This document shows, piece by piece, positions 43,340-52,776 of a stretch of DNA of 64,000 nt. The notes below the pieces were generated by a model, which was not told the DNA's origin, made no database searches, and was given only the letters and a program-made list of their open reading frames with translations. This DNA is from Ga0077523 sp038324085 (GTDB lineage: Bacteria > Pseudomonadota > Gammaproteobacteria > Burkholderiales > Ga0077523), in assembly GCA_038324085.1 (NCBI GenBank), contig JBBQHP010000015.1:1-64000 (forward strand), read 5' to 3'. The translations under genes were made by a program, and so were the position numbers. Each line of letters starts with the position of its first letter. Position 1 is the stretch's first letter.

Positions 43340-44377
43340 ATGCAATACCAGACGCTTCCCAGTACCGACCTGAAGGTCTCGAAGGTCTGCCTCGGCACCA
43401 TGACATGGGGCCAGCAGAACAGCGAAGCCGAAGCGCACGAGCAGCTCGAATATGCCGTCTCCCAGGGCATCAAATTCATCGACACCGCGGAGATGTATCC
43501 CGTGCCGCCGAACGCGCAGACCCAGGGACGCACCGAAACATTCCTCGGCACGTGGCTCGCGCGGCAGCGCCGCGATCACTTGTACATCGCGACCAAGGTT
43601 GCAGGGCCAGGACGGCGCGACTGGATCCGTGGCGGGCGCACCGATCTGACCCGGGGCGTGATCGCCGAAGCCGTGGACACCAGCCTCGCGCGCTTGCAGA
43701 CCGACTACATCGACCTCTATCAGATCCACTGGCCGCAACGGAACGTGCCGATGTTCGGATCGATCGAGTTCGATCCGTCGAAGGAGAAAGCCGGCCCGCC
43801 CATCCATGAGCAGGTCGAGGGCATGGCGGCGCTGATCAAGGCGGGCAAGATCCGCCACTACGGTCTCTCGAACGAGACCGCGTGGGGCGTGTGCGAATTC
43901 TGGCGGGCAGCCCGCGAACTCGGCGTTGCAGGACCGGTGACGCTGCAGAACAGCTACAGCCTCGTCTCGCGCAACGTGGACAACGATCTCGCCGAGGCGC
44001 TGTTCCGCCAGCAGATGTCCCTGCTGGCCTACAGCCCGCTCGCGGCCGGGATTCTCTCCGGCAAGTACCTGGACGGAGCCAAACCCGCGGACGCCCGCTT
44101 CACGCTGTTCGAATCGCTGGGCGCTCGCTTCCGCAAGGCCGTGGTGCCGGAAGCGGTCCAGGCCTATGCGCTGTTGGCCAGGCGACGCCGTCTGACCCTG
44201 GTGCAACTGGCTCTGGGTTACGTTGCCAGTTGCTGGTTCCTCGGGGCATCGATCATCGGGGCCACGTCGTTGGCGCAACTGAAGGAAGACATCGCGGGTG
44301 CCCAGTTCGCGCTCGACCCGGAAACGCTGGACGAGATCGGGCAGATCCAGCAACGCTACCCGAATCCGGCAGCCTGA
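43340..44377 (+). CDS. Aldo/keto reductase, Tas-like
   Basis: A 345-residue (beta/alpha)8 NADPH-dependent reductase of the Tas/YajO group. The catalytic tetrad is visible: Asp and Tyr in FIDTAEMYPVPP, Lys in YIATKV and His in YQIHWPQR. The Tas-like insertion NAQTQGRTETFLGTWL is also present. The C-terminal PGA region SIIGATSLAQLKEDI binds cofactor phosphate. Substrates are broad aldehydes; none specific can be named. A redoxin gene follows 86 bases downstream on the same strand. Confidence 0.92.
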   Translation: MQYQTLPSTDLKVSKVCLGTMTWGQQNSEAEAHEQLEYAVSQGIKFIDTAEMYPVPPNAQTQGRTETFLGTWLARQRRDHLYIATKVAGPGRRDWIRGGRTDLTRGVIAEAVDTSLARLQTDYIDLYQIHWPQRNVPMFGSIEFDPSKEKAGPPIHEQVEGMAALIKAGKIRHYGLSNETAWGVCEFWRAARELGVAGPVTLQNSYSLVSRNVDNDLAEALFRQQMSLLAYSPLAAGILSGKYLDGAKPADARFTLFESLGARFRKAVVPEAVQAYALLARRRRLTLVQLALGYVASCWFLGASIIGATSLAQLKEDIAGAQFALDPETLDEIGQIQQRYPNPAA

Positions 44378-44463
44378 GCACGGCAGGCTGCCGCCATGGA
44401 CGGCGGCTTACACCACGCCGGGCGCACCTTCGAATCCAACATTCAGACGCATCGGGAGGCCGC

Positions 44464-45018
44464 ATGGCACACACCCAGACATCGTTCGACCCTGGCGCAA
44501 CCGCGCCCGAGTTCGCCCTGCCCGGCACCGATGGCCGCGTCTGGCGTTACGCCGACGTGACAGGCCCGAACGGCCTGGTCGTCATGTTCATCTGCAACCA
44601 TTGCCCGTATGTGAAGGCCGTGGTCGACCGGATCGTGCACGAAGCCGAGGCGCTGCGCGCTCTCGGCGTCGGGGCTGTGGCGATCAACGGCAACGACGCC
44701 GGCACGTATCCCGAAGACTCGTTCGAGAACATGCAAGCGTTCGCGCTCAGGCACGGCTTCGGCTTTCCGTACCTCCACGACGAATCGCAGGACATCGCGC
44801 ACGCCTATGGCGCATCCTGCACGCCCGAGTTCTTCGGCATCGACCGCAACCGCGTCCTTCGGTATCACGGCCGCCTCGACTCGTCCGGCCGACAGGCTGC
44901 AGGGCCGGACGTGAAACGCGAACTCTACGAGGCGATGCTGCAGGTGGTCGAGACCGGCCGCGCGCCCGAGCATCAGACAGCGAGCATCGGCTGCTCGATC
45001 AAGTGGAAGAGCGCCTGA
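44464..45018 (+). CDS. Thioredoxin-like (AhpC/TSA redoxin) protein
   Basis: A 184-residue cytoplasmic redoxin. The redox motif CNHCPYVK is a C-x2-C variant seen in the PRX-like/DUF family of thioredoxin-fold proteins, with YGASCTPEFFGID giving the cis-Pro region and a third Cys. It may act as a peroxide or disulfide reductase. ATG 44464 follows GGGAGG. Its stop lies in a hairpin shared with the converging TPR gene. Confidence 0.87.
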   Translation: MAHTQTSFDPGATAPEFALPGTDGRVWRYADVTGPNGLVVMFICNHCPYVKAVVDRIVHEAEALRALGVGAVAINGNDAGTYPEDSFENMQAFALRHGFGFPYLHDESQDIAHAYGASCTPEFFGIDRNRVLRYHGRLDSSGRQAAGPDVKRELYEAMLQVVETGRAPEHQTASIGCSIKWKSA

Positions 45019-45040
45019 CGCCGGGCAGCGAACGTCAGGC
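45013..45040. terminator. Inverted repeat spanning both convergent stop codons
   Basis: GCCTGACG (45013-45020) pairs with CGTCAGGC (45033-45040) over a 12-base loop. The redoxin TGA (45016-45018) and the TPR gene TGA (45037-45035 on the minus strand) lie in opposite arms. It lacks a T-run, so it may work as a weak bidirectional terminator or mRNA end. Confidence 0.5.
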
Positions 45041-46321
45041 TCGCGCCGCGGTCGTCTGCAGATTCGGTACGCGCGAATTCCGGCCGGGGCGACGAACATG
45101 CTCCACGGCCCGCAGCAACGTCAGGTGGAGTACATCGCGCTGCGCATGGCTGCCGCCCAGCCGGTGCGCCATCGCCGGCAGGCTCGCGAGCAGGGTGATG
45201 GCGAGCGTGTAGTCGCCGCGACCGAACGCGAACAAGGCCCGGCAAGCGGACAGCCCGGCCAGTCGCGTGCTCTCGCCGTGTCGCGTCGGCAACGACTGGC
45301 CCTTGACCAGAGCGTGCTCGAGTCCATGCGCCCTCTCCCAATCGTGCGCGCCGACGAAGGCGAGCATCGCGTGCAGATCGTTGAAGCTGCAGAAGCGATC
45401 GTGGATGTGCGGGGCCCAGGCCGCGGCGAGTTCGTCCCACCGGGCACCGGCATCTGCGCCGGCCAACTGGATGCGCCAGAGCAGTGCCGCAGCGTCGATC
45501 AGGTCGGCGATCTCATTCGAATGTCCGGCCCGAACCCGTCCGTCGTACACCGTCATCGCGGATCCGGGTTGCCCGAGCGCCAGGTGGAACAAGGCCAGAT
45601 GCCACCAGCAGTGGGTGACGACCACGGTGTCGTCACCCCAGAAGTCGATCCGTTCATTCAGCCACCCGACGCCTGCCTCGGGGCGGTCGGACATCTCGAA
45701 GACGTGCGCCATCACGTGGTGGGCCCGGGCATCGGAGGGGCTCAGGCAAAGCGCTTCCAGCGCCCGCTCCTCGGCACGCTCGTACTCGCCGCACTCCTCC
45801 AGGCTGAAGGCATGCATCGCCAGCACCGCGTGGTAGCCGGGCAGGCCGGACGACCACGCGGGCAGCACGGCAGCGATGCGGTCGTTCAGGCGATCGACGT
45901 CGCCCGTGACGTAGTCGAGCGAATGCACCACCTGCAACGCGAGCGCGTCGCGTGGATACGCGCGCAAGAGCTCGCCGAGGCGGATTTTCGCGCGTTCGTA
46001 GTCGTCCGCCAGCACGGCGGCGATCGCTGCAAGGTGCTGCCGCTCGCGCTCGTTGGCCAGCAGGCATGCCGCGCGCGCGAGCACCGGACGCGCCGAGCGG
46101 ACGCGGCGCGAATCGCGACTGCACAGCAGCAGCCAGGCCTGCAGCACGTGCGCCATCACGAAGTGCGGCGCTTCGTCCACGGCCCGCGCGAGCTGCGCGT
46201 CCGCACCGAGGCGCCAACCCTGAAATGCGGCCAGCGCGCGCTCGCAGGCTTCCAGTGCGACCGGCGTCGCGCCGGACACGGCGCATCCGCGCGCGTCGAC
46301 GTGGATCACGGCCGCCCCCAT
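45035..46321 (-). CDS. TTC38-like tetratricopeptide-repeat protein
   Basis: A 428-residue all-helical protein with repeated TPR-like pairs, for example APHFVMAHVLQAWLLL, YERAKIRLGELLRAYPRDALALQ and YERAEERALEALCLSPSDARAHHVMAHVFE. The layout is that of the TTC38 family, a superhelical protein without known enzyme activity. There is no signal peptide. ATG 46321 is chosen because the frame upstream loses protein-like character. It is divergent from an AraC regulator 339 bases away. Confidence 0.8.
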   Translation of the reverse strand: MGAAVIHVDARGCAVSGATPVALEACERALAAFQGWRLGADAQLARAVDEAPHFVMAHVLQAWLLLCSRDSRRVRSARPVLARAACLLANERERQHLAAIAAVLADDYERAKIRLGELLRAYPRDALALQVVHSLDYVTGDVDRLNDRIAAVLPAWSSGLPGYHAVLAMHAFSLEECGEYERAEERALEALCLSPSDARAHHVMAHVFEMSDRPEAGVGWLNERIDFWGDDTVVVTHCWWHLALFHLALGQPGSAMTVYDGRVRAGHSNEIADLIDAAALLWRIQLAGADAGARWDELAAAWAPHIHDRFCSFNDLHAMLAFVGAHDWERAHGLEHALVKGQSLPTRHGESTRLAGLSACRALFAFGRGDYTLAITLLASLPAMAHRLGGSHAQRDVLHLTLLRAVEHVRRPGRNSRVPNLQTTAARA

Positions 46322-46660
46322 TGCCGTTGGGCCCTCAACCGGCCCGGGCAGCGCAGCGATGACGGCCTTGCATCCGACATGAGTGCGCGGCCCGCCGCGA
46401 GGGACGTACCGCGGACCGGATGCGATTGCCAGCGCACCATGGCGAGGGTAATGTCGAACGCTGTGTGCATGTGTTGCTTCCGGGGTGAATACGGTGACAA
46501 AGAAGCCGTTGCAATCCGCTGACGACGAGGCGCATTGTTTCTCCGGCCTCGATCCGATGCTTGATCCGGAGTCGTTTGCCCTTGCTCGCGCGTCTGCGCT
46601 TGGCGGCGCGGCAATGCCGGGCCTGACCGACCCTGCGCGCTGTGGGGTCGGGCCTGCGCC
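46322..46660. promoter_or_regulatory. Divergent intergenic region, TPR gene / AraC regulator
   Basis: About 340 bases with no gene. Being between an AraC-family gene and a divergent target it should hold both promoters and the regulator's sites. I found no strong repeat or consensus promoter here. Confidence 0.45.
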
Positions 46661-47662
46661 ATGAGCAAGGACACTCTGTCCGACGTCCTGCGTGGTGTCC
46701 GCCTGCGCGGCGCGGTGTTCTTCTACGTGAGCGGGACCAGCGACTGGGCGGCGGAGGCGCCGGCGGCAAAGGACATCGCGCCGCTGCTGATGCGCGGTGT
46801 CGAGCACGTGGTCGAGTATCACGCGGTCGCGCAGGGCACCTGCTGGGCCGGTATCCCCGATGGTCCCTCCGTTCAACTGTCGGCCGGCGACATCGTGATG
46901 TTCCCGCACGGCGATGCGCACGTCGTGTCGAGCGCGCCCGGCATGCGCGGCAACCGGGACATGACCCCCTTCGCCAACGCGAAATTCGACCAGTTGCCCC
47001 TGCGGGTGGCCTACAACGGCCAGGACGCTTCGTATTCGGCGCCGCTCGAAGGCAGCGCCGACGCGACGATCGTTTGCGGATTTCTCGGATGCGACCTGCA
47101 GCCGTTCAATCCGCTGATCTCGGCGCTACCGCGAATGCTGCATCTGCGCGCCACGGAAGATGACGCCTGGATCGCGCGCTTCACGCAGCAGGCGGTGGCC
47201 GAATCGCACGCCCAGCGACCCGGTGGCGAGGCCATGCTTGCGCGCATGGGCGAGATGATGTTCGTCGATGCCGTGCGACGTTATGCGGACAACCTGCCGA
47301 CGCAAAGCGCCGGCTGGCTCGCTGTCCTGCGTGATCGTTTCGTCGGCCGCGCGCTGGCGCTGATGCACGAACAGCCGGCGCAGGACTGGACGATCGACGC
47401 ACTGGCCCGCAGCATCGGCCTGTCGCGCTCGGCACTGCACGAGCGCTTCATCCAGATGGTCGGCGTACCGCCGATGCAGTACCTCGGGCAGTGGCGCATG
47501 CAGTCTGCCGCCCGGTTGCTGCTGGAAACGCGTGCCACCGTCGCCGCCATCGCGCTCGACGTCGGCTACGATTCCGAAGCGGCTTTCTCGCGCGCCTTCA
47601 AGCGGCTCGTCGGCAAGCCGCCGGCGGCCTGGCGGCGCGAACGCGAAGCGACCCTGGCGTGA
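46661..47662 (+). CDS. AraC-family regulator with N-terminal cupin
   Basis: A 333-residue regulator. Residues 1-200 form a cupin sensor (Cupin_6 type, with GDIVMFPHGDAHVV). The last 100 form the AraC DNA-binding domain with two HTHs: DWTIDALARSIGLSRSALHERF, then VAAIALDVGYDSEAAFSRAFKRLVGKPPAAWRR. The ligand is unknown. It faces the divergent TPR gene, which is the likely target. Start ATG 46661 is in a purine-rich context. Confidence 0.92.
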   Translation: MSKDTLSDVLRGVRLRGAVFFYVSGTSDWAAEAPAAKDIAPLLMRGVEHVVEYHAVAQGTCWAGIPDGPSVQLSAGDIVMFPHGDAHVVSSAPGMRGNRDMTPFANAKFDQLPLRVAYNGQDASYSAPLEGSADATIVCGFLGCDLQPFNPLISALPRMLHLRATEDDAWIARFTQQAVAESHAQRPGGEAMLARMGEMMFVDAVRRYADNLPTQSAGWLAVLRDRFVGRALALMHEQPAQDWTIDALARSIGLSRSALHERFIQMVGVPPMQYLGQWRMQSAARLLLETRATVAAIALDVGYDSEAAFSRAFKRLVGKPPAAWRREREATLA

Positions 47663-47725
47663 CCGACACTGGCGGTTCGTACCCATCGCTCCGCACTCGC
47701 GGCACGATGGCGTTCGGGTCACCGT

Positions 47726-48472
47726 TCAATCCGTGTTCCGCGTGAAGCGCGCAAACGCGGCCTGTGCCGCCCCCGCTTCGCAATTGTCCCGATAGACCTC
47801 CCGCGCCAAGGCATCCAGTTTGCCTGCCGGAAGCTGCTCGCGAAAGAAGCGCTTCGTGGCTCGGACGGATTCAGCGGGCAGTCCGGCCAGTCGGAGCGCC
47901 AATCCGCGCGCTTCATCGAGCACCTTTTCGGGCGCCACCGCGACTTCGGCGAGCCCGAGCTGGAACGCTTCCGTACCCGACGCGGGATGCGCGCCCCACA
48001 CCAGCCAACGGGCTCGCGCGTGGCCGACCCGGCGCACCAGCGCCTCGATTCCCCACGGCGGAAAGAAACCCAATTCGACTTCGGGCAAGCGCCACAGCGC
48101 GTCGGTCGCGGTCACCACGGCATCGCAGCCGATCGCCAGCATGAATCCCCCGCCGAGGGCGAACCCGTGCACGGCGCACACCACCGGCTTGTCGATCTCG
48201 GCCAAAGCACGCATCAGGACGGCCTTCCGCTCCGCAATCTGCACGCGCCGGGCCATGGATGCGCGCGCCATTTCCTTCACATCGCTGCCGCTGCAGAAAC
48301 CTGCACCCGTGCCATGCAGCAGGAGCACCCGAACGCCGGGATCAACGCGCGCCACGTCGATCGAATCGATCAAACGCTCCGTGGTCTCCAGGTCGAGTGC
48401 ATTGCGCGCCCGATCCCTCGACAGGACGAATTCGCGGACGGGAGACGAATCGATCGCGGATCGCTGGTTCAT
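47726..48472 (-). CDS. Enoyl-CoA hydratase/isomerase family protein
   Basis: A 248-residue crotonase. The oxyanion-hole elements are FCSGSDVKEMA and VHGFALGGGFMLAIGCD. The usual catalytic Glu pair near LPEVELGFFPPWG is partly kept (Glu in PEVELG). It converges with the AraC gene. It lacks neighbours of beta-oxidation, so the substrate is open. ATG 48472. Confidence 0.87.
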   Translation of the reverse strand: MNQRSAIDSSPVREFVLSRDRARNALDLETTERLIDSIDVARVDPGVRVLLLHGTGAGFCSGSDVKEMARASMARRVQIAERKAVLMRALAEIDKPVVCAVHGFALGGGFMLAIGCDAVVTATDALWRLPEVELGFFPPWGIEALVRRVGHARARWLVWGAHPASGTEAFQLGLAEVAVAPEKVLDEARGLALRLAGLPAESVRATKRFFREQLPAGKLDALAREVYRDNCEAGAAQAAFARFTRNTD

Positions 48473-48608
48473 GGAGCACGCTCAGGCAAGGTGATATCGA
48501 ACGGTGACCAATGCACGAATGTCCGGTGCGTCGACGATGCGGGCGATCGCATTTCCGGTTTCGCGACGCCCGCATGGGACGGGACGCCGCGAGTGACAGT
48601 ATATTGGC

Positions 48609-49073
48609 ATGGCGTACTCGGAATCGGCGCCGATGCTGGTATTCGCCGGCCAGAACGCGCTCGCGCAGCTCGAACGCGAAGGCGGATACTTCCACGAGCT
48701 GGCGAACTCGGTCGGCGTGGCCGGTTCCGTATGCGGCTATGCCACCCGCGTGGCGACGCCCGGCGATGTCCCCAGAGTCGTTCGTGAGGCGATGCGGTCG
48801 ATGCGCTGCCGGCGGCCGCGGCCGTCGTACATCGAGATGCCGCTCGATGTTCAAACCGGGGAGGGGGACGTCGCCGTGCTGCCGCCCGAACGCTATGGCC
48901 GTCCTGCCGGCGATCCGGCGGACGTCGAACGCGCGGTCGCAGCGCTGACATCGGCGCAGCGCCCGTTCATCTTCGCGGGCGGCGGCGTCGAAAGCGCTCA
49001 GGCCACCGAGGCGCTGATGCGCGTGGCCGAAGGACTCGGGGCGCCGGTGGTGACCAGCGCCGTCGGTCGACGG
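48609..49073 (+). pseudogene. Fragment of a TPP-dependent (acetolactate synthase-like) enzyme
   Basis: About 155 codons match the middle of the acetolactate-synthase superfamily. They cover the end of the TPP N domain (AYSESAPMLVFAGQ, then RPRPSYIEMPLDV) and the start of the central domain (FIFAGGGVESAQATEALMRVAEGLGAPVVTS). Upstream there is an in-frame stop 12 bases before the ATG, and no N-terminal TPP part. Downstream homology ends abruptly at about 49073 although the frame stays open. Both ends are missing, so it is a decayed relic. Confidence 0.75.
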
Positions 49074-49290
49074 CCGTCGCGGCCATCCTCGCAGGCGCGC
49101 GGTATGATCCGGGCAGCCGGCGTTGACCGGCATCGGCACGTCGTTTGCCAGTGCGGTTGCAAGCTGCGAACGAACCTCCGATCGCAGGCGCGACAGCGTG
49201 GATCCGGGAGGCCGGGCTGCTCGCCTACGTGGACAGACCCCTCCCGCCCACCGGGCGATGCGATGCGTCGCAAGACAAGAAAACATCAAC

Positions 49291-50484
49291 ATGGTCGACC
49301 AGCCCGAAGAAATCTCACTCGCACCGGTTGTGCTCGGCGAATCGACCGAAAGGGAGCGCGTGCTGCTGCACATGCCGGTGGACGTACGCAGCGTCTCGCT
49401 CGGCATCATCGCCGTGCTGGCCTGCATCTTCGTGATGCATTGGGCCAAGGACGTGCTGATCCCGGTGCTCTTCGGGGTCATGATGAGCTACGCGCTCACG
49501 CCCGTCGTCGATCTGCTCGAGCGGTGGCGGATTCCACGAGTCGCCGGAGCGGCGCTCATCCTCATCGCGATGGCCACCGGATTCGCCTTGACCGCGTGGT
49601 CCCTGAGCGACGAAGCCGAAGCCCTGATCGAGACCTTGCCCCAGGTGACGCAGAAGTTGCGCCACCTCACCTCCGGCAAGAAGTCCGCGGTGTCGGCCAT
49701 CGACAAGGTCCAGGCCGCCGCCACCGATCTGGAGGCAGTCACGCAGGCCGACGCCGGGGTCGGCGCTTCGGGCCGCAAATCCGCCGGTGCCGCCCAGTCG
49801 AGGGGGCCGACCAGAGTCGTGGTCGAGAAGTCCGCGTTCGACGTCCGTTCCTACGTGCTGACCGGAACGCTCGGCGTCCTGGTATTGCTGAGCCAGACCG
49901 CAGTGGCTTTCTTCGTCGCGCTGTTCCTGCTCGCCGCGGACAACAGCTTCCGGCGCAAGATGGTCAAACTGGCCGGCCCGCGGCTGAGCCGCAAGAAGGT
50001 CACGGTCGAGACCCTCAACGAAATCGCGGGGCAGATCCAACGCTATCTGCTGGTCCAGCTCGGCGTCAGCGCACTGGTCGGTCTGGCCACGGGGCTGGCG
50101 TTCTACCTGCTCGGGCTGAATCAGTCAGCCGTCTGGGGAGTGGTGGCCGGCATCACCAATCTGATCCCGTACGTGGGCGCAGTCCTGGTCGGAGGCGGCT
50201 CGGCGCTGCTCGGACTGGTGCAATTCGAATCCGTGGAGATGGCGTTCGCGGTCGGCGCGACGTCGTTTGCCATCCACACCCTGTTCGGTAATCTGCTAGC
50301 ACCGTGGTGGATGGGTCGTACCAGCCGGATGAGCCCCGTCGTCGTATTCGTGGCCGTCCTCTTCTTCGGCTGGTTGTGGGGCGTGTCGGGATTGCTGCTC
50401 GGCGTGCCGGTGGTGACGGTGGTCAAGGCGATCTGCGACCGCGTCGAGGACCTGAAGCCGATCGGCGAACTGCTCGGCGCCTGA
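49291..50484 (+). CDS. AI-2E family transporter
   Basis: A 397-residue integral membrane protein with the family layout: helix pair at the N-terminus (SLGIIAVLACIFVMHWAKDVLIPVLFGVMMSYALTPVVDLLE), a polar middle, then the conserved C-terminal block GLNQSAVWGVVAGITNLIPYVGAVLVGGG and the last helices. Members transport autoinducer-2 (TqsA) or sodium/protons; neither can be assigned. A low-complexity linker of about 30 residues in the middle is unusual. Upstream is the TPP relic. Confidence 0.88.
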   Translation: MVDQPEEISLAPVVLGESTERERVLLHMPVDVRSVSLGIIAVLACIFVMHWAKDVLIPVLFGVMMSYALTPVVDLLERWRIPRVAGAALILIAMATGFALTAWSLSDEAEALIETLPQVTQKLRHLTSGKKSAVSAIDKVQAAATDLEAVTQADAGVGASGRKSAGAAQSRGPTRVVVEKSAFDVRSYVLTGTLGVLVLLSQTAVAFFVALFLLAADNSFRRKMVKLAGPRLSRKKVTVETLNEIAGQIQRYLLVQLGVSALVGLATGLAFYLLGLNQSAVWGVVAGITNLIPYVGAVLVGGGSALLGLVQFESVEMAFAVGATSFAIHTLFGNLLAPWWMGRTSRMSPVVVFVAVLFFGWLWGVSGLLLGVPVVTVVKAICDRVEDLKPIGELLGA

Positions 50485-50551
50485 CTCGACCGGGCACCCC
50501 GACCCGCCCCCGACACACCCTGCCTGACCGGATGCGGTGCGGCGGTGCCTT

Positions 50552-51625
50552 CTATTCGCCGCCGCCGATGACCGGGTGCCCATCGGCCCGCCAGCGGAGC
50601 ATGCCGCCCGCCAGGTTGGCGACGTCCCGGAAGCCGGCTTTCTGCAGGATGACCGCGGCTTGCGCGGAACGGCCCGCCGCGCGGCAGACCGTCACCACCG
50701 GCCGGCTGCCGTCGATCTCCGTGGCGCGGCGCGCGAGCTCGCCCAGCGGAATGAGCCTGGCGGCGCGAATATGCCCAAGCGGCCCGTCGAATTCGGCGGG
50801 TTCGCGTACGTCCACGACCTGCACCGCATCGGCCACTTCCTCGAGATTCTGCGGCTGGATCTCCCAGATGCCGGCGAAGGTGTAGATGAGCGGGGCCCAG
50901 CCCGGGAGGCTCGGCGCCGGATTGTCGTGGTCGGGTCGCCCGCACGCGAGATTGGCCGGAACCGCGACGGCGATCTGGCGCGGGTGGGGCAGGTTCAGAT
51001 TGTTCATGTAACCGACGAAATCGCCTTCGCTGATCTCACCGCCCAGCCGCGGATTGAAGCGGCGCTCTTCGCGCACACTGGTCGCCGTCAGGCCGCGATA
51101 GTCGTGCGCCGGATAGAGCAGGCAATCCTGGGGCAGGCTGAAGATCTGCGTGTGCACGGACCGGTACATGCGATGTGGATCGCCTTGCTGGAAATCGGTC
51201 CGTCCGCTGCCGCGAATCAGCAGGCAGTCGCCGGTAAAAGCCATGCTCTCGTCGTCGAGTACATAGCTGAGACACCCATCGGTGTGACCCGGCGTTGCCC
51301 GCACGGTCAGGTGTCGCCCACCGAAATCGATCCTGTCCCCCTGCGCGAGGCTCCGATCCGCCCCCTGCGCGCCGCTCGCCGCAGCTACCGCGATGGCGGA
51401 TCCGCACTGCTGCTTCAGCATCCACGCACCGGTCACGTGGTCGGCGTGGACGTGAGTCTCCAGGGTCCACAGCAGGCGCAGGCCCAATTCGCTGATCAGG
51501 GCGGCATCGCGGCGCGCCTGCTCGAACACCGGATCGATGAGCACCGCTTCCGCAGTCCGGCTGTCGGCAAGCAGATAGGTGTAGGTGGAGGAAGGCGGGT
51601 CCACCAGCTGCCTGAAGATCAACAT
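50552..51625 (-). CDS. Persulfide dioxygenase-rhodanese fusion (ETHE1-like)
   Basis: A 357-residue fusion of an ETHE1-type metallo-beta-lactamase-fold dioxygenase and a rhodanese. The metal motif THVHADHVTG puts H58, H60, D62 and H63; GHTDGCLSYV and the FTGDCLLIRGSGRTDFQ segment are ETHE1 signatures. The C-terminal rhodanese has the active loop VCRAAGRSAQ with C314. It would oxidise glutathione persulfide to sulfite while the rhodanese moves sulfur to or from thiosulfate. The architecture matches known bacterial PRF proteins. ATG 51625. Confidence 0.92.
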   Translation of the reverse strand: MLIFRQLVDPPSSTYTYLLADSRTAEAVLIDPVFEQARRDAALISELGLRLLWTLETHVHADHVTGAWMLKQQCGSAIAVAAASGAQGADRSLAQGDRIDFGGRHLTVRATPGHTDGCLSYVLDDESMAFTGDCLLIRGSGRTDFQQGDPHRMYRSVHTQIFSLPQDCLLYPAHDYRGLTATSVREERRFNPRLGGEISEGDFVGYMNNLNLPHPRQIAVAVPANLACGRPDHDNPAPSLPGWAPLIYTFAGIWEIQPQNLEEVADAVQVVDVREPAEFDGPLGHIRAARLIPLGELARRATEIDGSRPVVTVCRAAGRSAQAAVILQKAGFRDVANLAGGMLRWRADGHPVIGGGE

Positions 51626-51943
51626 GACAAAACCTCGGGTCGTTGGGGGGGGTTCTCCGGCCGATCCGGTTCCGGCGAGAGTTTAGCCCGTGGCGTGGCG
51701 GTTCGGTGAGACGGCCGACCGTCGGAAAAGGGTGAGCGATGGCGAGGCGGGGCGATCGGCCGGCCGGGGGCTGGTCGCAGGTGGAATGGCGGACGATCGA
51801 ACAAGTCCGGGCGACGCGCGGACAGGAAGGCACCGGGCGACGTGACCGATAGTGCGTTCCAGGCCGGCGCCGGCTTTGGCCGCCGTCCAGCGATCCTGCA
51901 ACCGGGCCGTTCCCGGTAAACGTCACATACGGAGCTCACGAAC
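51626..51943. other. Divergent intergenic region
   Basis: About 320 bases between the persulfide dioxygenase and a methyltransferase. I see no gene, repeat or clear promoter consensus. It should hold both promoters. Confidence 0.45.
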
Positions 51944-52756
51944 ATGAATGCACCCGTCGATTTTGCCGCGCTGAAGACCCGCCAGATGAACACGTGGGCC
52001 AGCGGGGACTATGCCGTGATCGGCACCACCTTGCAGATCGTCGGTGAGAACCTGGCCGAAGCCTGCGACCTGGGCTGGGGCGAATGCGTACTCGACGTTG
52101 CCGCCGGCAACGGCAATGCCACGCTCGCTGCGGCCCGCCGCGGTTCCCGGGTCACGTCCACCGATTACGTCACCGCCCTGCTCGACCGCGGCGCCGAACG
52201 CGCGCGCGCGGAACGCCTGGACGTGACCTTCAAGGTGGCCGACGTCGAGAACCTTCCCTTCGACGATGCCAGCTTCGACGCCGTGCTCTCGACCTTCGGC
52301 GTGATGTTCTCGCCCGACCAGCAGAAGGCAGCCTTGGAACTGGCGCGCGTGTGCCGCCACGGCGGGCGCATCGGTCTGGCCAACTGGACCCCCGAGGGCT
52401 TCATCGGCCAGCTGTTCAAGGTGGTCGGGCGTCACCTGCCGCCGCCCGCCGGGTTGCAGCCGCCCTCGCTCTGGGGCGTCGAGAACCACCTGAAATCCCT
52501 GTTCGGCGACCACGCCGCCGCCATCGCCGTGACGCGCCGGGTCTTCAATTTCCGCTATCGCTCGCCCGCGCATTTCATCGAGATCTTTCGCACCTGGTAC
52601 GGGCCAGTGCCCAAGGCCTTCGAGGCGCTGCCCGCGGACAAGGCCGCGGCGCTCGAGCGCGACCTGACCGACCTGCTAATCGAAATGAACCGACCGGGCG
52701 CCGACTCGCTCGTGGTGCCGGGCGAGTATCTGGAAGTCGTCATCACTCTTCGCTGA
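51944..52756 (+). CDS. SAM-dependent class I methyltransferase
   Basis: A 270-residue methyltransferase (Methyltransf_11/25 type). Motif I is VLDVAAGNGNATLAAARRG and motif II/III follow with VADVENLPFDDASFDAVLSTFGVMF. The substrate is unknown; related proteins act on small molecules. There is no signal peptide. ATG 51944 is placed by the conserved FAALKTRQMNTWASGDYAVIG start. A terminator hairpin follows the stop. Confidence 0.9.
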   Translation: MNAPVDFAALKTRQMNTWASGDYAVIGTTLQIVGENLAEACDLGWGECVLDVAAGNGNATLAAARRGSRVTSTDYVTALLDRGAERARAERLDVTFKVADVENLPFDDASFDAVLSTFGVMFSPDQQKAALELARVCRHGGRIGLANWTPEGFIGQLFKVVGRHLPPPAGLQPPSLWGVENHLKSLFGDHAAAIAVTRRVFNFRYRSPAHFIEIFRTWYGPVPKAFEALPADKAAALERDLTDLLIEMNRPGADSLVVPGEYLEVVITLR

Positions 52757-52776
52757 CGTTCCGCGGTTGCTCGGAA

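Noticed and set aside
49123..49290. N-terminal extension of the AI-2E transporter frame upstream of ATG 49291
   Set aside because: The added residues are Arg-rich, cover the end of the TPP-enzyme relic region and have no match to the transporter family; the conserved part starts after 49291.
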